This document shows positions 1 to 11,943 of a stretch of DNA of 64,000 bases, piece after piece; position 1 is the stretch's first letter; every line of letters starts with the position of its first letter. The translations under genes were made by a program, and so were the position numbers. Under the pieces are notes generated by a model that was given only the letters and a program-made list of their open reading frames with translations, was not told where the DNA came from and did not search any database. The stretch covers positions 3,860,320 through 3,924,319 of the forward strand of contig NW_004624742.1 of NCBI RefSeq assembly GCF_000247695.1. The letters are read 5' to 3'. This stretch comes from Heterocephalus glaber. Taxonomy: Eukaryota > Chordata > Mammalia > Rodentia > Bathyergidae.

Positions 1-76
1 AAAAGAGATTATGTAAAGGTGCAAATTTCCAATGATGAATGTCATTATATTGTATACCTAAAATGTACCAATGATT
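1..76 (+). mobile_element. L1 LINE, extreme 3' end
   Basis: The window opens inside the terminal 3' UTR of an L1. The same terminal segment recurs at 31280-31360 and, inverted, at 43030-43110. The canonical A-rich tail after the ACCAA motif is replaced by ACCAATGATTAG. It is cut by the window edge, so its full length is unknown. Non-coding. Confidence 0.75.
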
Positions 77-84
77 AGAATGAA

Positions 85-258
85 TAATCAATAATGCAAA
101 ATAGGAAGAAAAGGTCCAAAAGGGTAGGGGTAGTGGGAGGGGCAGGGGAAAGTAAAGAAGGGAAAGGAAAAAATGATGAGAAATGGAAATAAAGTCTTTG
201 TAAATAGGGAAGGGTGAAGGGGGTGAAGGGAGGGCTAGGAATGGGGGAAAAAAAATAA
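85..258 (+). mobile_element. L1 LINE, 3' UTR polypurine segment
   Basis: This purine-rich, G-run-containing stretch matches the part of the L1 3' UTR that normally lies upstream of the terminal segment; compare 31211-31275 and the inverse of 43115-43290. Here it lies downstream of a terminal segment (1-76) and lacks its own terminal 80 bases. Two L1 tails therefore sit head to tail, or one tail has been rearranged. Confidence 0.65.
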
Positions 259-420
259 CCACAACTTATTATTAGATTTCACTAGAAATAAACGTCAAAG
301 GCAAATACTACATTCTAAATTAAAAAGTATGCAAAAATAGTCGATATAAAACGAATAAACAGATGTATGAGTGCACTTCATGGAAAGAAGAATCAACTGG
401 TTGAAATGATAATTGCCCAG

Positions 421-514
421 GGCCGGGGATTTAGCTCAGTGGCGCTGTTGCCTGCCTTGCATGCACAAGGTCCTCAGTTCCATCCCCAATACCACAAAGA
501 AAGAAAGAAAGAAA
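421..514 (+). mobile_element. ID SINE (tRNA-derived), GGTACC-type family
   Basis: The copy shows the family start GGCCGGGGATTTAGCTCAGT, a pol III A box (TAGCTCAGTGG), a B-box-like AGTTCCATCCC and a tail drifting to AAAG repeats. It is flanked by an 18-bp target duplication (403-420 and 515-532) with two mismatches, so it is a complete L1-mobilised insertion of moderate age. Confidence 0.9.
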
Positions 515-532
515 GAAATGATAACTGCCCAA

Positions 533-1739
533 GTGACTCTCCGATAGTCAACATGTAAATGTGCTGCCTTCGTGACGCTCTGGGTAAACTGTTAAGTTGT
601 TAAGTGTTTATTTGATGCAGCTGAAATTAAGAAAATGCAGTAGATTATAAAAAACAGAAATTACTCCTGAGGCTCCTAGGTGCTCTGAGCTCTGCACGCT
701 GCTTCCCTGAGTCCTAGTGCCTCCACAGGCCACTTGGTGACACACCCAGGCCCATCTCTATTGTGGCCCTGCAGGCAGCCTTTCAGCCAAGAGCTGCTTC
801 TGGATTAGGAAATTAGCCAACCACTGATGGGTTAAATCCTTTCTCTTTTTATGAAGGGGAGAGAAAGAGAGATCTGTCCTGTCCAGACTGTGCTTAACTT
901 TTGGCACCTTCCTGTTATCATAATGGTTCTTTGTTGGTGGCAAAAGTCTTTTCAGACCAGTGGTGCAATATCTCAACCTTGGCCACATTTTAAACACTGT
1001 TGCCAGGCCCGTGCTGACTGTACTGCAGGCTGTGGGTTGCATCAGTTTAAGTAGCCTCTGTGAGGTTAGTTTGTAGATAAAGTCTGCCTAGGGCAATATC
1101 TAATTCTGTAATAGTGTTGGGGGACAGAGTAAAGGGCTCTGGGCTGGGGTGTGCAGGCCTAGAGCCTTCCTCAGTTTACCTGCCTATAGCTACCTATTCT
1201 CCTGCTTCTGCCTGAGAAGGGTGGGAAGTGCAGAGAGCAGGACTTTTCTCTCATTCTGTTCTTTCACAGGCTCTCTTCAGCCATCACCCACTGTCCCTCC
1301 TTCCAAATAGATGGAAAAATAAAAATAAAAGTAGATGACAGTGATGCCCAGGGGATGAACAGATAGAGAACCAAACCAGACTGTGGTAAGCTCTAATAGC
1401 CAAGCATGGCTCCAAGATTTGATCAGTATTTCACAACTCCCAAGAATGTTTCTCAGATATTCTCCTCTTGGAGTCCTCAGGAGTCTGTCATGCTTTAAAA
1501 ATGACCTAGACTACAAAGCTCAAAGCAGACAGAGTAAGGTTACAGTCACCTTTGGGAATCTGTGAAGTGAAAGTGTCAGGTTTAGACCATGACAAACTTG
1601 GTTCCTAATTAGAGGTATTTCCCAGACAAATTCTTAGCTTATGCTGGACCCTTCTCTTGTTTAAGAAAGGCTACCTGGACTTCTTCCTAAGATGGCAACC
1701 AGGTCACCTTTTGCAGCCAGGTCTGCCCTACAGCCTCCA
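533..1739. other. unique sequence, no feature recognised
   Basis: I see no recognisable repeat and no convincing exon. Open frames on both strands around 758-1054 overlap each other and show no protein-like character. Confidence 0.5.
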
Positions 1740-1757
1740 GGTGCTGCTTGTTCTTTT

Positions 1758-1834
1758 TTTTTTTTGGTACCGGGGATTGAACTCGGAACCTTGTGCTTGC
1801 CAGGCAGGTGGCAGAACCACTGAGCTAAATCCCT
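1758..1834 (-). mobile_element. ID SINE, GGTACC-type family
   Basis: Inverted copy: T run, then GGTACC, ending near the inverted A box (CCACTGAGCTAAATCCC). The flanking direct repeat of 18 bp (1740-1757 and 1835-1852, GGTGCTGCTTGTTCTTTT) is perfect, so the insertion is fairly recent. Confidence 0.92.
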
Positions 1835-1852
1835 GGTGCTGCTTGTTCTTTT

Positions 1853-2149
1853 CCAGCCTCTGGTGGGGCTCCAGAAACTCTTCTTTCCTCCCCTGGCCCT
1901 GTCACCTGACAGGTCAATCCAAGGAGTTGACCTAAAGAAGTGAGATCTGGGGCCACAGCTTCATGTCCTCTGTCCCCGGGCTCTGGCGGAAGCAGGTGCT
2001 TGGAATGCTGCCCTGGTTTCCCTTCAGAGCCAAAGCAGCCATTCTCTTGGTTGCAGGGGCACTGTCTACTGATAAGGATGGCCAGATCCTTCCCTGGAAA
2101 TTGCCTTTAGCCAAAGGGAGCTGCCTCCCCCAAGGTTTTGTTTGTTGCA
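1853..2149. other. unique sequence, no feature recognised
   Basis: Non-repetitive. Overlapping open frames exist on both strands, but neither has recognisable domains or splice context. Confidence 0.4.
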
Positions 2150-2325
2150 TGACTGGAGATTGCATGCTAGGCAAGTGCTCTGCCTCTGAGCTACATCTTT
2201 AGCCACTTTTAATTTATTTTGAGATAATGTATCACTAAGTTGCCCAGGCTAGCCTCAAATTTATGATCTTCCTGGCTCAGCCTCCCTAGTAGTTGGGATT
2301 TCAGGCATGTGACACCACACCTGCT
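2150..2325 (-). mobile_element. B1-dID dimeric SINE
   Basis: Inverted composite of an ID-related right half (about 2152-2203, with TGAGCTACATCTTTAGCC) and a 7SL-derived B1 left half (about 2215-2324, with TTGCCCAGGCTAGCCTCAAA and the inverted B1 head). Old and diverged; no clear target duplication. Confidence 0.8.
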
Positions 2326-2329
2326 TTTC

Positions 2330-3045
2330 CCAAAGTCCCCCCATCCCAGGGACAGGTACATCCTATGACTGGACAGTGCAGAATATGTTGCCTCCATTCA
2401 GGACAACTCTGAATGGCCAACTCAGCGTTGAAGCCCTGGTGAGATTGGCCAAGTCCTCTAGCATAGTGCACACTGCTCAACACTGCGTCAGAGCCTTCTC
2501 TCACCCCCTTGCAAGTGTCATTCCTGAGCGCATACCCTTATAAACCAGTTGTGTATGAATCTCTCCCTCAAAGTCAGTTTCCCAGAGAAGCAAGGAGTGG
2601 CCAGCTCAGAGATTCTAGCATGGTCTAAATCTAAAACATTTTCACTAAATTCCCAAAGGTTACTGTAGCCTTACTCTGCTTTGAGCTTCCTGGTGTGCAT
2701 CATTTTTAGAGAATGGCAGACTCGCAGAGACCCCAGGAGGAGAATATCTGAGCCTGTAGGCTTGTGTGTCCACACAAGCCAGGGATGGGCCAAGGAATAA
2801 GCCATAAGGAGAGACCCTAAATCCAGAAGGTTGGGAGGTTGGTGATGGAATGGCCCTGGAGGGAGGAGTGGACTCAGAAGAATGTCTCCCTTACTCTTTG
2901 TAGCCCTTATGAGGTCATCTCCTCCCTCTTGAAGGAAAAGAGAGAAAGAGATGTAGAGTAGTCATGGAGCACTCTGGAGAGGGTCAGCTGTTTATCAGAC
3001 AGTTGACCAAACTGCAGACAGATTCTAATCCCTGTTGTCCACACA
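2330..3045. other. unique sequence, no feature recognised
   Basis: I recognise no repeat family or coding exon here. Confidence 0.4.
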
Positions 3046-3052
3046 AACTTAC

Positions 3053-3196
3053 CTCACAGTCATTGCTTCTCTCCATGTGCAGACATCCCAGGAATTAGGC
3101 AGGTAGGCTACCCACCAGCTATGTAAATGTAGTGAGGTACAAATGCAAGCATGGGCATAAGAAAACCTAGGGGGAGCTGCTGTAGACTGCATTCTT
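3053..3196 (-). other. candidate exon (minus strand), unassigned
   Basis: Read on the minus strand, a pyrimidine tract ending CTGCTCCCACAG at 3197 is followed by 144 bases without a stop and a perfect GTAAGT donor (inverse of 3047-3052). The frame is phase 2 at both ends. The translation is rich in Cys, His and Trp and looks like no family I know, so a non-coding or UTR exon or a chance pseudo-exon is at least as likely as a coding one. Confidence 0.2.
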
Positions 3197-3401
3197 CTGT
3201 GGGAGCAGAGAGGCCTTTGGTAGGCCTGACTGCTTCCTTGCCTTGGCTCCATCCCTGGGCCCCATGACCCTGTTCTCCTTTTAGAAAGCTACAGACCCCC
3301 TGATTATGACAGGAGACAGGAATGAGGGTCTTCGTCTTACCAGTTCAATAAGGAACCAAAAGGCTAAGTTAGAAGAGACCCCAACTCACAATGACTTTCT
3401 T

Positions 3402-3457
3402 TTCTTTTGTTCTGGGAATCAAACTCAGGACCTTGCACTTGTGAGGCAGGTGAGGTT
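3402..3457 (-). mobile_element. ID SINE, 5'-truncated
   Basis: Inverted ID copy that stops in GAGGCAGGTGAGG, so the 5' third of the element is missing. It is flanked by a 15-bp duplication (3387-3401 and 3458-3472, CACAATGRCTTTCTT) with one mismatch. Confidence 0.82.
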
Positions 3458-3472
3458 CACAATGGCTTTCTT

Positions 3473-6035
3473 ACCTGGGGCTGAGCTAGAGGTGCAGCTA
3501 GTCATAAAACATGCCAATAGTTTTTTCTCGCCCCTTTCTAACCACAAAGAGGCCAGTCGAGCACAACATCACATCTCTGTCTCTCACATTCCAAGCAACT
3601 CTAGAAACCTAGAGTGTAAACTTTATAATCTCAGGCACCTCCGCAGATGGGCTAACCTTTACATAGTGCTTGGCACAGCCACTATGGAGATACCCAGCAC
3701 TAATCACCAAAGCCATGCAACTCAGTATTTTTGGTGCCAAGAATCATTCTAATCCTTTTCAGAGGCTGCACCTGGGCATTCCCTGGAGTGTACCTTATGG
3801 AGAAGGGACAATGGACTCAGATATACTTCTGTGCAAATGATGAATTACCTCTAAGAAGCTAACCAAAGCCCCTTTAGTTTCTGTTTAAAAACAATTTTTA
3901 AAGGATGTACTTTATAAAAATTGCAGTTGAAGTTGGAAAATCAACACAAGGTATTAGTTTGCTCTATCAGGTGTCTTCCCCAATCCTCAGAGCAATGAAC
4001 AATGAAATGTGATGTTTACAATAACATGTATAAGTGCATGATGGCGCTCCAGGTTAGCCATCAGCTTGATTTCTAACTTGTAGCATTAGCTGCTGGTTTC
4101 CTAAGTAAAGGAGGCCTCTACATTACTTAGGGTAGTAAAGTTGATTATTAGCCCAGTGGGTAATGTTGTAGAGATAGAGTGGCTTAGGAGGGAGCTGAAA
4201 ATGAACACCTCAAGAACAACCCTGGGCTAACTCTAGTCAGCCGTGGTTTTTTAGAAGATGGGGAACCCATGCCACCAAGGGCTAACTCACAAGGACAAAT
4301 AAAAGCCATTCTGGACCACTGCATGCAATTAAAAAGCAGCTTAACTCAATCTCTTTAGATTATGCATAGCTCTAAAATTCTGAGTATCAGTTCTGTGCAT
4401 TTTTGTTTGTGCTGTTGATAGTTCTCCACAATACACTAAAAGTGTCAGAGGCTCTAGATAAAGACAGACACCTGCCAGGAGTCCATACAACAAGGGAGAT
4501 ACAACAAGGGACATATTCTTCTCCCTCTTACTTGCCAAGGGCAGGTGAATTTCAGCAGCAAACTGGCTCCTGCCTGTGGGGATTCCCAGTCTGTCTGTTT
4601 GATTTGAGCTCTGAAGTCAACAAAATTCCAGATAACCCTGAAATGAGATAAGAAACAAAAACTTGAAATGATTCAAAAGCCCCTGTCATCAGATGCTATC
4701 TTAGATCATTGAAAATGATTAAATGTCTCCTTCCTTCTGCATGTACATGTACATCTCTGTGTGCTTACACACACACACAAACACGTGTCCTTCTTCACCA
4801 TATGTATATTTATATATTTTTTATTCTTCATCTACAAAATGATGAAAAGAAAGTCTGGCTCACTTTCACCTTTGAGATGTTTTGGGTGGGCCAAATGATA
4901 TCACGCAAGCTCTCCAGAAAGATTAAGTGCTACAGAAATGGAAAACATCCCCATCAATAACCAAAATTTCATCATTTGTTATCTGATTACTCTGTATCTT
5001 GTTCTTTGTATTCAAGGAACAGAGGAGGGCTGAGCTTTAGATTCAAACTCTCAGTGATCTCTGTGTTGACAAGACCAAAGCTGGGGGAATACTGCAGGAT
5101 GCAGGCATGCTTTTCCTGAATGCTGACTGAGCAGTTCTCCAAACATTTACAAGTACAGGGCAGAATTCCATGCACCCTTCAAACTTTGAGCCAAAACTCA
5201 ACATTAACAAAGCCAAAAGATTCATTTCTTTGACTGTGGGAGTGTTACAATCATCCTTTAAATGGCCATTCAGTTTTATGTTCAGTAAGCACTTTGATTG
5301 AGAAATACTTTTACTGAGGGGCAAAAAGTCCTTGGCTTTAAATGACAAATCATGAACGGGGCAGTGGTTCATGTCACAATCTAGACATCACATTCTCACT
5401 TGCCAAAGGTGACTCCCTGGGTGGAGCATATTATCCACAGAACTAAGGCCTGATCTAGGTGTATAGGGCTCCAGATGTATGTGTTAGGGGGAAGGGCAAA
5501 GCTGTGGGACCATTTTTTACCACTCTTCTCTACAAGATTTCTTGTGATTTATGTCATGGTAAAGTATCCTTAAGTCTACTTGCAAAAGATCCTACATGCT
5601 AGCCCACTACTCAACTATGGTAGCTAGGGGGTACTCTGCTATTCCAATAGCAAGGAGTAAAAGCTGTGGGCTTTTACACTGGTCACTGCTTTGGGCTGCT
5701 TATTATAGCTCTAGATAGAAGCATTCCCTCTCCCAGGTCTTGAATAGTCCTAAGCATGTGTACATGTTAGAAGAGCAGTGTCTCATATACCTAAACAGAA
5801 GAAATACTGCAGGAGGACTATTTCACTAGACAGTTGGAAAGATAGATCGAGAGGAGAGAGGTTGATATGTCTTCACTACCAAGAAATAGGCTTTCATGAG
5901 CCATTGAGACATCCCATCCACCAGTGTGAAAGTGGTCACATTCACTTCAGATGTCAATGTTGAAGATGTAGCTGCATCTTTGTTGCTCATCCTCAGGAAG
6001 CAGATGTAATATAACTTGAGTGTAATACAAGAAAC
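3473..6035. other. unique sequence, no gene recognised
   Basis: About 2.5 kb of AT-leaning unique sequence. It includes a short CA-rich patch near 4765-4785. No exon with good splice signals and no clear repeat family were found; old diverged repeats may be hidden. Confidence 0.4.
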
Positions 6036-6039
6036 ACGG

Positions 6040-6195
6040 TTTGTAAACAGAGGACCTGGATTTTCATCCCAGCTCCATCACTTACCTGCTATGAACTTTG
6101 AGCAAGACCTCTCTGGTATTATTTTTTTGCCTACAGATGGGTCCAAAACCTACTTCAAAGGGTCTTAAAGTTGAACCTATGGAAATCAATGAATG
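6040..6195 (+). mobile_element. MIR SINE relic
   Basis: Matches the MIR core order: GGACCTGGATTT..CATCCCAGCTCCATCACTTACCTGCTATGA..GAGCAAGACCTCTCTG..CAGATGGGTC. Ancient and diverged, so no target duplication is expected. Confidence 0.7.
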
Positions 6196-6619
6196 TAAAA
6201 ATATCCTTCAAGTTTAAAGCACTCTACATATAAAAAACAATATTGTTACTGGAGAGATTAATTTCCTGTGTCACATGACTCATCAGTGAGACAGGAAATA
6301 GAGAATGTAGCTCATAGTAATAAATATATTGCCACAGCTATAACTGGGACACTGCTCTTTTCCTTAAAAATAATAAATGAACAGAGGCTCGCCAGAATCA
6401 AAAGACAACAGTTCCTACTACCTTTTCTTCTTCAAAAGGAATTCTGGTACCATTAGTTCCTTCTCTGAAAAAGGTGGAAGATGTTCCTTATTTGTGATGA
6501 TATGGAGGTGTGGTTTGAGGGTATCAGGCCAGTCTCCTTCCCTTACTGGGCCCACAGCAGTCCTCAGGCTTTTTCCATTTGAGACACAGGACAGATGACA
6601 CCCATAAAGCTCAGATCAG

Positions 6620-6712
6620 AGGTGTGTTATATACATGTACCAATCCCCATGACAAACGTAATCATTACGCACTGCAAACATGTACTAATAAAAATTTTAA
6701 AAGAAAGTATAA
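6620..6712 (+). mobile_element. L1 3' end relic
   Basis: Contains TATATACATGTACCAATC and ends ATGTACTAATAAAAATTTTAAAAG, resembling an older version of the L1 terminus seen at 31300-31370. Diverged. Confidence 0.45.
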
Positions 6713-8140
6713 AAATATTGTTCAAATCACCTCTCCTCAGTTTTTTCTCCATGAATGATATGTCAGAATACAAATGAGTAATGACATTGTGTACATAGCC
6801 ATGAATCCACTCTTACTTCACTCATTTTAAATCCAGAAATTTAGTTTAATTTTAAATCCACTCGTGTTATTTTAAATAAATTATTCACGAAACAACTCAC
6901 AAGCAATTGATATGTGATGATGTACCTGAAATTCAAGACTGAAAATGGAAAGTGTTTTTTCTGTGAGTGAAGACAGGATTTTGTTGTATGCATCTTAGTA
7001 TTTTCAATGCCTGGCACATGGTAGACACTTGATACTGACTTGAGCTGGTGGCCATAACCTGGGAAGGAGAAATTTCCCAACTCCCAACAGATGAGCTCTG
7101 AGACCATTCCAAGCCCAGTGGTGCTAGTTAGTGAATCATGACCCTTTTCGGAGCATTACAGCCATATGGGAGAGGATGAGAAATGAACTCCATAGGGGAT
7201 TTTACTGTGAGTGTGAGCCAGTTTCCTTTACACCCTGGCAGTGACAGTTTTATGTAGAAGAGTTAGTTCCCAGCTTCTTGCATGTCTGCCTTTGAAGAGG
7301 GCAGCCTCTTGCCAGCAGGAAATGCCTGAGGTTTGGGCTTGGTGAGGAAGGACAAACAGTGTGCAGGTAGTACCGCTCAGGGAGTAAATGTGAAAAGCCA
7401 AAGCAGATCTTTATGAGCACTGTTCCTATGTTCTTCAAAGACACAACTTTTATCTGGGACACTGGGTGGATCTGCAGGTTCAGGGGATTCATGGATACCA
7501 AGGCTGCACCTGGCATGGGTTTTTCCTTCGAGGCTGGGAAGGCCTTTCCAGGGCAGCAACTTGAGCCACACACCCCTGTGGAGAAGCCATTGGGAAGCCC
7601 TCCAGAGCCATTGGAGAATACCAGTATGTGGGAATTTTCCAAATAGTTTGTCGCAAGTGTGTTCATGGCTCTGAAAGTCAAAAGGAAAGTGGTCGTGCAG
7701 CATGTTTGAGATTAGAATGTGTGAATGAATTGCCCTGTGTCTTGATATTTTTTTCCTCCAGCTGAAAAAAAAGTGTAGGTCTGATGGGTTTAACCAAGTT
7801 TACCAAGCAAAGTAGGGCTGCAGAGGTGAAACTGCATGGCTCTTTCAGCCTTAAGGATAGCAAAATGGCTACCAGCATCTGAAAACTTTTGATGATACCA
7901 GGCCAACTCTGTGTTAGGTAGAAGTTGAAAAGGTAAAAAATTCAGAGATGTAAGCCTATCTCTTGAAAGAAGGAATTGTAGGTAGCAAATGGGAAAAGAG
8001 AGGATCCGGGAGAACCAAAATGACTGAAGGCATAAAGGAAAAACCCTTGGACCGGAAGTTCAGAGGTATGTGTTGACAGTCCTGGCTGATGCCCACCTTA
8101 TGGGAGGAGTCAGTTGCAGCCAAAGGGTGGGCCTTGCAGA
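6713..8140. other. unique sequence, no gene recognised
   Basis: Frames are open on both strands in 7250-7700 (up to 143 codons). They overlap heavily and show no conserved-domain character. A decayed retrocopy cannot be excluded. Confidence 0.4.
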
Positions 8141-8144
8141 CTGA

Positions 8145-8275
8145 CCAATAGAGGTTTCAGCCCTGGCTCTGCTGCTTACACCTTGTAAAATGGAAGTCAT
8201 TAGCACCTCAATCTTTAGTTTCAGGGGCTCCCTCACTGAGTTCTGGTGAAAATGAAATAAGATAAACTCATATGA
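8145..8275 (+). mobile_element. MIR SINE relic
   Basis: The order CAGCCCTGGCTCTGCTGCTTAC, TGTAAAATGGAAGTCATTAG, then GTGAAAATGAAATAAGAT follows the MIR core and 3' part. Diverged. Confidence 0.65.
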
Positions 8276-8894
8276 TGTTTGCCACTGTGTCTGGTGTTGT
8301 TCCTGCAGTTGTTGTGACTCTCATTATCCACTGTGACTATTTCAGTCACCACTGCTGCATCACAAACAGCATACATGTAGCAGCAAAGAAACTCAACAAT
8401 TTCATTATGCTTATAGATTCTGTGGGTCAAGAATTCAGAAATAATAGAACAAGGATAGTTTGTCTCTGTTTCATGATATACATACAAGGCATTATCTGAG
8501 AGGGTTCAAAACCTTGGGTATCTCAGCTTTGGAACCTGAAATCATCTGAAGGCTGATTCACTCACACTTCTGGTGCCTGCCCTGTGAGAGACTTGAAGGC
8601 TGGGAATGCCAACCAGAGAGCCTACATGTGGCTCTCCACATGGCTTCTCCACGACATAGTGGTCTCAAGGTAGTTAGACTTCCAACATGGTGCCTGGCTC
8701 TCCTTGAACAGTTATCCCAAAAGAACCAGCTAGAAGCTGAATCACCTTTTCTGATCTAGCCTCAGAAGTTTGCTACATTCTATTGGTTAGAAATGAGACA
8801 TTAAGGTCAGCTCCCTGTATTCAAAGGGAGGGCATTTCTGGATGGAAAGAGCATTAAGGAATTTGCAAGTGTGTTTTAAAACCACCATAGGGAT

Positions 8895-9100
8895 GACAGA
8901 AAATAATAATGCCTTATGGTACAAAGTGCTGTACAAATTCAAAAGCCCATTTATTTAATCCTCACATCTTTGAGAGGTGGGCAAAACAGGTAATATAACC
9001 GCATTTTGCAGTTGCAGAAAAAACTCGGAAAGGCAAGTCACTTCATTTCCTGAGCTGCAAGGTGAAGAGTTTATAGGAGATGCCATCACTAGTCCCTTTC
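8895..9100 (-). mobile_element. MIR SINE relic
   Basis: Inverted MIR pattern: ATTTAATCCTCACATC..GAGGTGGGCAAAACAGG..CATTTTGCAGTTGCAGAAAA..GGCAAGTCACTTC. The 5' part is poorly preserved. Confidence 0.6.
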
Positions 9101-9907
9101 AGCTCTGAAATGTGGTGGTTTTCGGTTTCTTGCAGAAGGAAGCAGTTTTGAAATCTGACTTTAGTGAAGGAAACAATTTGAGCAGAACTCTACTTAGTGT
9201 TTCAGCAACTTCTGTGGCTTCCTGGGGCAAACTGAATTGCTTCCACTTAGCCAACACCTCCATTCTAGAGGGAGCTAAATTTAGATTTCTTGATCCAATG
9301 CCAAATATCAAAAGGGAGTTAAAGAATAATCTTTGCTCAATTTGGAGTACAAATTCCTTTAACAAAGACCAATTCTGGTGTCTTATGCTAAGATAAGAAA
9401 AACTCCATTTATCACATATCTTTAAAATGAACCATTTCAACCAAAGGAGGAAAAATGAAAAAAGTCAAGATAGTCTTTAAGCAAATTACTTACTAAGCAA
9501 GTAAGTGTCAAGAACGGAGACTTCTAAGAGTATAAAATTACTAAATTTGTGCAAGTTCTGTGTGCTTTACATAATACTTGTGTTCTTCATTTGATGAGTA
9601 AAAATAAAACACTTAAAATTAAACTTGTAATTTTAAATTGATTTGGGGGATGGTGTGAGGATGAGGAATTTCCTAGTTAAAAAATAAATCTCCTTTGAAA
9701 ATTTAGTTCCTAATTTCAATTTTGCTAATTTGGGTTTCTGCAAATTGGATTTTCTTAAAGTTGGCCCAGCTTTTATCACAGAGCCTCCTGGTAACTGTTA
9801 GAGTGATTTTAGAAATTATTGGCCTTCCATCTTTTGAAATGTCCACTTTGAAAACTGCATTAACAGAATTAGCTCCTTTTTACCTTGTTTATAATTTATA
9901 TTTTTTT
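9101..9907. other. unique sequence, no gene recognised
   Basis: A 113-codon minus-strand frame and a 94-codon plus-strand frame overlap at 9099-9440. Neither has a recognisable product, splice context or codon bias. Confidence 0.35.
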
Positions 9908-9924
9908 AAAAATTGATGCAAAGG

Positions 9925-10006
9925 GGCCGGGGATTTAGCTCAGTGGTTCCACCGCCTGCCTTGCAAGTGCAAGGATCCAAGTTCAATCACCGGTACCAAA
10001 AAAAAA
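9925..10006 (+). mobile_element. ID SINE, GGTACC-type family (young)
   Basis: Nearly canonical copy: GGCCGGGGATTTAGCTCAGT, GTTCCACCGCCTGCC, a B-box-like segment AGTTCAATCACC, GGTACC and a pure A tail. Flanked by a perfect 11-bp duplication AAAAATTGATG (9908-9918, 10007-10017). Its AAAA start fits L1 endonuclease-primed insertion. Confidence 0.93.
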
Positions 10007-10639
10007 AAAAATTGATGGATGGAGAGGGGTAATAAGAACTTTGAAGAAAAATTGACCCAAAGTTAAAACCAAGTACATTGTTCTCTAATAATTGTGGAAG
10101 CTATGTTAAAGATTAGTACAAAATTACCACACACACCTACACACAAATACACACACATTTTTGTTTTTATTTTGTTCCTTGTCTCACTAACATATCTTTG
10201 ACACATATATAATGCCCTGTAGTTAATATAAATCATTTTGTAATTTTAATTTGAACGTTTTAAGACAAGAATTAAACTGGCTCAGGGGTGCATGAGCACC
10301 CAGTAAGATACTGATCCAGCAACTTCACTGTGTCCAGCACATGCCAGATGTCGAAGGAGAAACATAACGCATGATTTCCATCCCCTCTGGCCCCTACCTA
10401 ACTGAGGATTCATATGTACACATAAGCCACAGTGAACAAGCTGGGTTCATACACAGTAACATTATGTCAAGCAAGAATATAGCTCCAGGCTGTGTAACAC
10501 TGTTGTGGAATAGATAGATCAGTATATCAAGTGCTATTAGTTATGTAACACTGGCAATAGAAAGAAAAGTAAAATTGGTTCACAGAGAAATAACACCAAT
10601 CCCCTGCATTTATGAAACTTTAAAAATATTTCACATTCA

Positions 10640-10830
10640 TTGTTATATTTGTTTCTTAAAGAAGTAAGACAACATCCTTGGAGACAGCCCCAGCCAAGCT
10701 CATAATCCCTGTTTTATGAATGAGGAAATAGAGGTCAAAGAGAATAAGTGACTTTTATCTCAGGCTCTCACGAGACTCTCTGACTCCAGGTTAGATAATC
10801 TTTTCCCTACATGACACTGACCCCAAATGT
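10640..10830 (-). mobile_element. MIR SINE relic
   Basis: Inverted MIR-like order: CTCATAATCCCTGTTTTATGAATGAGGAAATAGAGGTCAAAG, then a GTGAC segment and CAGGTTAGATAA. Diverged. Confidence 0.6.
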
Positions 10831-11940
10831 GGCAGTCTTTTTGAGGGAGGGTTTTCTCAAGAGGAGACTTGAACTGGGTCTTCAAGGAGGGGAAAGTGTT
10901 GGTAATCTGAGAAGAACGGGCATTTGAGAAACCCAAGGAGCTAAACCAGAGCTAAAGGACAGACACATACAAGCAGGAGGCAGTCGGTGATCAGCCTGGC
11001 TGTACCATATGTTTCTCTTTGGGAAATAAAGTAAAGAATGGTTGAACAAATAGAGGTGGGCTGAATAGAATAGGTCTTGACCACTGGGCAGAAAATGGGA
11101 CAGAACCTTTGTAACCAGAATGACATTGTGGGTTTTTTTTAACTATTAAGTTAGACTTAGTCATTGTTGGAATTCAAGGATATAAAGAAATAACCTTCAA
11201 TATGGAAAAACAACTTGTCCAAAGTTAATCATCATAGCTTTATAGAACAATCACACCAACCTGCCAATAGTGATTATGTCTTATTAGGTCAGCTCGTGTT
11301 AAATTCTCTATATTCCTCTGTTTCCCAATTTTTCTACATTTAAGGGTAGAGATGTGCTTCTAGATACATAAATACTTATAAATGAACATCTCTTGAGATC
11401 ATTATAACTAGTTCCCAAGGAGATACAGTATGTCCCTGACGTAATTTATTACCAATGATCAACAGTCCCTTGAGGACTGCTGGTCTTTCTGTTGTTCACA
11501 TCCTTCAGAACTATTCTGATAAAGGACTTATCAGGCTATTACCTCCCCTCACCACCTCCTGCACACACACATACACATTATCTTAGTGCACAACAAACTT
11601 TCAAATTAATATCCAGCAAGTTATTTAACCACCAAAATAACACCATGTTTGTTTTTCTTTGGAAAACAAACCTGTTATTTACTATGAGTCAAAAGATGGT
11701 CATCAGGAAATTAGAATTATTAATGGCTGAGAGATCATCAGAGATAAACCAAACAAACTGTAAAAGGCCAGTCAAGCAGAGGACAGCTCCAGGATCTGCT
11801 GTAAAAGGCCAGTCAGGTCCAGGACAGTTCCTGTGCACTAGGCACTGGTGAGAGCTCAAGATGTGGTTGTCTCTCCATTCTGTCTCAGTCAGCATTTGTG
11901 AGCAACACTCATGGGAAAGGACAAAGCATTCCTTAAATAA
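10831..11940. other. unique or very old sequence, with one imperfect tandem duplication
   Basis: About 10845-10960 resembles an old dispersed repeat (see 13430-15712) but weakly. A 32-bp unit at 11759-11790 recurs at 11800-11831 with about 27 of 32 positions identical. No gene recognised. Confidence 0.4.
11759..11831. repeat. imperfect tandem duplication, 32-bp unit, 41-bp period
   Basis: Both units begin TGTAAAAGGCCAGTCA and end in GGACAG-TCC, separated by 9 bases (AGGATCTGC). This is a local segmental duplication rather than a microsatellite. Confidence 0.75.
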
Positions 11941-11943
11941 TAA

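Noticed and set aside
421..520. Possible tRNA gene (A and B boxes)
   Set aside because: The GGTACC plus A tail and target duplications identify it and its relatives as SINEs, not functional tRNA genes.
3306..3752. 148-codon plus-strand frame
   Set aside because: It runs through an inverted ID SINE and has no domain-like sequence.
7250..7703. Overlapping 143- and 108-codon minus-strand frames and a 77-codon plus-strand frame
   Set aside because: Three frames open together suggest chance scarcity of stops. No recognisable protein.
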